Positions 7,775 to 9,356 of a stretch of 9,356 nt of DNA are shown here, one piece after another. Both the position numbers and the translations under genes were made by a program. This stretch comes from JBCCTJ01 sp039198585 (GTDB lineage Bacteria > Bacteroidota > Bacteroidia > Cytophagales > Amoebophilaceae). The notes under the pieces are model-generated. The model did not search any database and had not been told where the DNA came from. It saw only the letters and a program-made list of their open reading frames with translations. Within the stretch, counting starts at the first letter, position 1, and the number at the start of each line of letters is the position of its first letter. The stretch spans positions 1 through 9,356 of the forward strand of contig JBCCTJ010000030.1 of assembly GCA_039198585.1 (NCBI GenBank), in the 5' to 3' direction.

Positions 7775-8191
7775 TTAAGAAGTGATCATTCTTACTACAG
7801 CGCGTATCATTTCTACGATTGGAACCAAAATAGGTATCATCAACATGCTTGCTTCGCCAAAGAAAAATTGAATCAATAATTGTCTATCTTGAATCAAGAT
7901 ATCTACTAAAGTGTTATAAAGTGATAGAAAGGCTATAAATAAGAACAAAAAGCGCCATAATTGGCTCCATACTAGACTCTTGAATGGTCGGTTAACTTTT
8001 TTTCTTTTTACTATAATCCATTTATTACTTAGCCTAAGTGCTAATAACCAAGATAAGCAGCCTAGCATATATCCTAAAAATGTCAAAAAGTAGAACATCT
8101 TGTAAGAAAAAATAGCACTCAAGTTAATGCAAGATATAGCTATAGTAGTGCTTTTTATGTTGGCTTGGGTAGTAGATTTTTCTCTGTTCAT
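7775..8191 (-). CDS. Small multi-pass membrane protein of unknown function
   Basis: The protein has 138 residues from the ATG at 8191, after an AT-rich stretch without a Shine-Dalgarno sequence. Likely membrane segments are at about 32-52 (MFYFLTFLGYMLGCLSWLLAL), 76-97 (WRFLFLFIAFLSLYNTL) and 115-135 (MLMIPILVPIVEMIRAVV); a weaker hydrophobic stretch is at 16-29. A basic loop (VKRKKVNRPFK, about 61-71) between the first two clear helices should face the cytoplasm. I see no family motif. An internal Met32 immediately before the first strong helix is an alternative start. It lies 66 bp upstream of miaA on the same strand, so co-transcription is likely, without implying a shared pathway. The coding sequence is intact and contrasts with the decayed DNA on its 5' side. 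Confidence 0.7.
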   Translation of the reverse strand: MNREKSTTQANIKSTTIAISCINLSAIFSYKMFYFLTFLGYMLGCLSWLLALRLSNKWIIVKRKKVNRPFKSLVWSQLWRFLFLFIAFLSLYNTLVDILIQDRQLLIQFFFGEASMLMIPILVPIVEMIRAVVRMITS

Positions 8192-8227
8192 TTTGTAAAA
8201 ATAAGAGTAATTAGGAGGTTAAGTATA

Positions 8228-8251
8228 GAAATTTTTTTATAAAAAAATTTC
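8228..8251. repeat. 24-bp perfect AT palindrome upstream of the membrane-protein gene
   Basis: The two 11-base arms, GAAATTTTTTT and AAAAAAATTTC, flank a central AT, giving a perfect 24-bp palindrome 37 bp upstream of the ATG at 8191. Its near-pure A/T arms could be a melted or bent promoter element, a cruciform-prone site or a transcript end. No G/C-rich stem is present, so a classic terminator is unlikely. Confidence 0.6.
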
Positions 8252-8281
8252 TTTCAGATTTTATTAGCATTAGTTAGTTGA

Positions 8282-8320
8282 CAAGGCTTAGCTGGTACCT
8301 ACTAGTTTAGCTAAGCCTTG
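8282..8320. repeat. 12-bp perfect stem-loop
   Basis: CAAGGCTTAGCT (8282-8293) pairs perfectly with AGCTAAGCCTTG (8309-8320) around a 15-base loop. It is strong enough to be an RNA hairpin on either strand. No T-run follows on either strand, so it is not a standard intrinsic terminator. It shares its last four bases with a second hairpin at 8317-8337. Confidence 0.6.
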
Positions 8321-8337
8321 GGAATTTAATTCCCAAG
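8317..8337. repeat. 10-bp perfect hairpin overlapping the previous stem
   Basis: CTTGGGAATT and AATTCCCAAG flank a single T, giving a near-continuous palindrome. Its first four bases (8317-8320) also belong to the neighbouring stem-loop, so in RNA the two stems would compete at their base. On the minus strand both would lie in the 5' leader of the gene starting at 8191, if transcription begins that far upstream. Confidence 0.55.
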
Positions 8338-8378
8338 TTAATTGCAAGTTGTAATGGACTATCTAGTTTTTTGATTAA

Positions 8379-9153
8379 AATGCAGTTAAAGAAACAATTA
8401 TATCACAATTATTACATGGCTGCGCCCGAACAACAGAGGTAACTCGTAAAAAAATACAACATAGTAAAGAAAACGTCGATCAAGTAGCAAAAAGTTAGGA
8501 GCCAATAAAAAAAACCTATGGAAGTGACGTAAAAGAAACTATACACATGATATGCTTATAGACCCTAAAAGTCCGCGTTCTACTATATTAGCCGTCTAAG
8601 AAGAATCTATAATTGTAACTTTTAGGAAAAGAAGCTTTTACTACTCGACGATTGTTTATATGCTTCATAAGAAACAATACCTCGACTAACTCATTTATTA
8701 TTACATAGATGTCTAAAAAGACATGACATTGGTAAACTTGCTCAAAATGAGGGGAAAAAGGTTTACACAAAAAAGTCATTCAAAAAATATATGCAGTGAT
8801 ATATACATATTGATAGCACGGTTATACCCACACAAGCGGATAGAACTTATCATTGTTTCCTTATTGATCAAAGGAATAAGTTTGTATTTGCACAGAGTTA
8901 CAAACACAAAACAACAGCAACAAGCAAAGCACTTGTTCAGAAAGCTATTGAAAGGATACCTTATCAAATCAACATTATCTTAGCAGATAATAGTATTCAA
9001 TTTACATATTCAAAAGCAGTTACGTGTGTTCGTCACCATCAATTTGATGTAATTTATCGAAAGCATAATACCGAACATAGATTTATTCAAGTGAGGCATC
9101 TATGGACCAACGAGCAAATTCAAGTTATCCAAAACCATTAAACAATCAACGGA
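8379..9153 (+). pseudogene. IS481-family transposase, decayed and truncated
   Basis: The frames recovered in order match an IS481-type transposase. Frame 3 from 8379 reads VKETIISQLLHGCARTTEVT (helix-turn-helix region). A frame change near 8517 is followed in frame 2 by WK*RKRNYTHDM and DPKSPRSTILAV*EESIIVT. A second change near 8630 is followed in frame 1 by LLDDCLYAS*ETIPRLT, LHRCLKRHDI and, after a TGA at 8797 replacing a Gly, YIHIDSTV; the frame then stays open to the TAA at 9139. The DDE core is seen: Asp in HID, Asp in LADNSIQF; the third residue in WTNEQIQ is Gln where the family has Glu. Stops lie at about 8478, 8525, 8597, 8668, 8797 and 9139. Faint similarity runs on to about 9153, where an IS256-like end begins, and the remaining C-terminal part is missing. 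The original start is unclear. The element's left end may be near 8350 (TGTAATGGAC). Confidence 0.85.
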
Positions 9154-9215
9154 GGAGTAATCTAAACTCTTTCTAAGGAAAATTTAACTTTGATTATTTA
9201 ACATTTAACCTTAGA
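9154..9215 (+). mobile_element. 62-bp remnant of the IS256-like 5' end
   Basis: This stretch matches 9217-9281 except for a 2-base deletion (GGAGTAAT against GGAGTGTAAT) and two substitutions near the terminus. It stops at CCTTAGA, just where the intact copy goes on to the transposase ATG, and one base later the next copy of the element begins. It contains its own TAACTTTG (9185-9192). It is probably an older, diverged copy of the element whose remainder was displaced when the newer one inserted. Confidence 0.75.
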
Positions 9216-9250
9216 TGGGAGTGTAATTTAAACTCTGTCTAAGGAAAATT

Positions 9251-9258
9251 TAACTTTG
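9251..9258 (+). promoter_or_regulatory. Possible Bacteroidota -7 promoter motif of the IS transposase
   Basis: TAACTTTG matches the TAnnTTTG consensus exactly, with 27 nt between it and the ATG at 9286. It is bracketed by TCTAAGG (9238-9244) and CCTTAGA (9275-9281), a 7-bp inverted repeat that could bind a regulator or the transposase. No clear -33 TTG is present. Confidence 0.4.
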
Positions 9259-9285
9259 ATTATTTAACATTTAACCTTAGACATT

Positions 9286-9356
9286 ATGAACAAACACACC
9301 TTAGAAGAAATGAAAGCAAAAGCCTTGAAGCAATTCAGAGAAGGCATACCCTTATT
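9286..9356 (+). CDS. IS transposase, N-terminal fragment cut by the window edge
   Basis: The ATG at 9286 opens a frame that runs to the window end and encodes the same 23 residues as the minus-strand copy at 1-71 (MNKHTLEEMKAKALKQF...). The KALxQFxxG pattern points to an IS256-like transposase. Nothing shows whether the rest of the gene is intact. Confidence 0.6.
   Translation, partial: MNKHTLEEMKAKALKQFREGIPL

Larger units (their letters stand above)
9217..9356 (+). mobile_element. 5' end of an insertion sequence, probably IS256 family (right copy)
   Basis: It begins GGGAGTGTAATTTAAACTCT at 9217 and is identical to the reverse complement of 1-140. It carries the leader, a TAACTTTG promoter-like motif and the first 23 complete codons of the transposase, and leaves the window at 9356. 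It sits directly behind a diverged partial copy of itself and behind the IS481 pseudogene, so several insertions have hit the same spot. The family call rests on the N-terminal sequence and element end only. Confidence 0.75.

Noticed and set aside
8278..8305. TTGACA followed 16 bp later by TACTAG, resembling a sigma70 promoter
   Set aside because: The -10 is poor, the site overlaps a hairpin, and Bacteroidota mainly use a different promoter consensus.
8588..8967. Two 63-residue minus-strand reading frames (8588-8779 and 8776-8967)
   Set aside because: They are antisense to the IS481 pseudogene, whose plus-strand frames explain the sequence.
8723..8983. 86-residue plus-strand reading frame
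   Set aside because: It lies within the IS481 pseudogene; the adjacent frame carries the family residues, so this is an out-of-frame shadow for most of its length.

Overview
The window (about 9.4 kb, AT-rich, standard genetic code) looks like part of the chromosome of an intracellular Bacteroidota symbiont of the Amoebophilus/Cardinium type. The grounds are a degraded IS481-family transposase of the kind common in those genomes, IS256-like element ends, TAnnTTTG-type promoter motifs, genes without Shine-Dalgarno sequences, and large Lys/Ser/Glu-rich secreted proteins with no recognisable family. The taxonomic call is inference from sequence style; no marker gene here settles it.

Layout. (1) Positions 1-140: the 5' end of an insertion sequence (probably IS256 family) reading left out of the window, with the first 23 complete codons of its transposase. 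(2) 221-1402, minus strand: a secreted TPR-repeat protein with a C-terminal membrane segment and basic tail. (3) A 332-bp divergent intergenic region. (4) 1735-4389, plus strand: an 884-residue secreted protein of unknown family with a Lys-rich middle, a strongly acidic C-terminal third and a C-terminal glycine-rich membrane segment. (5) 4524-6785: a complete UvrD/PcrA helicase. (6) 6782-7708, minus strand: complete miaA, convergent with uvrD and sharing a CTAG overlap of the stop codons. (7) 7775-8191, minus strand: a small multi-pass membrane protein, probably co-transcribed with miaA. (8) 8192-8378: intergenic DNA with a 24-bp AT palindrome and two overlapping hairpins. (9) 8379-9153: an IS481-family transposase pseudogene spread over three reading frames. 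(10) 9154-9356: a 62-bp remnant of the same IS256-like end, followed directly by an intact 5' end of that element reading right out of the window.

How it fits together. The core consists of two housekeeping genes (DNA repair helicase, tRNA modification) beside a divergent pair of envelope or host-facing proteins. Both envelope proteins have the same plan: N-terminal signal, long soluble region, C-terminal small-residue membrane helix, polar or basic tail. The right flank is an insertion-sequence graveyard where one element has landed in another. The two window ends are identical inverted copies over exactly 141 bp. That marks a shared repeat, and the exact length also suggests the window is a whole assembly contig broken at that repeat. 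I found no CRISPR array, RNA gene, toxin-antitoxin pair or defence system.
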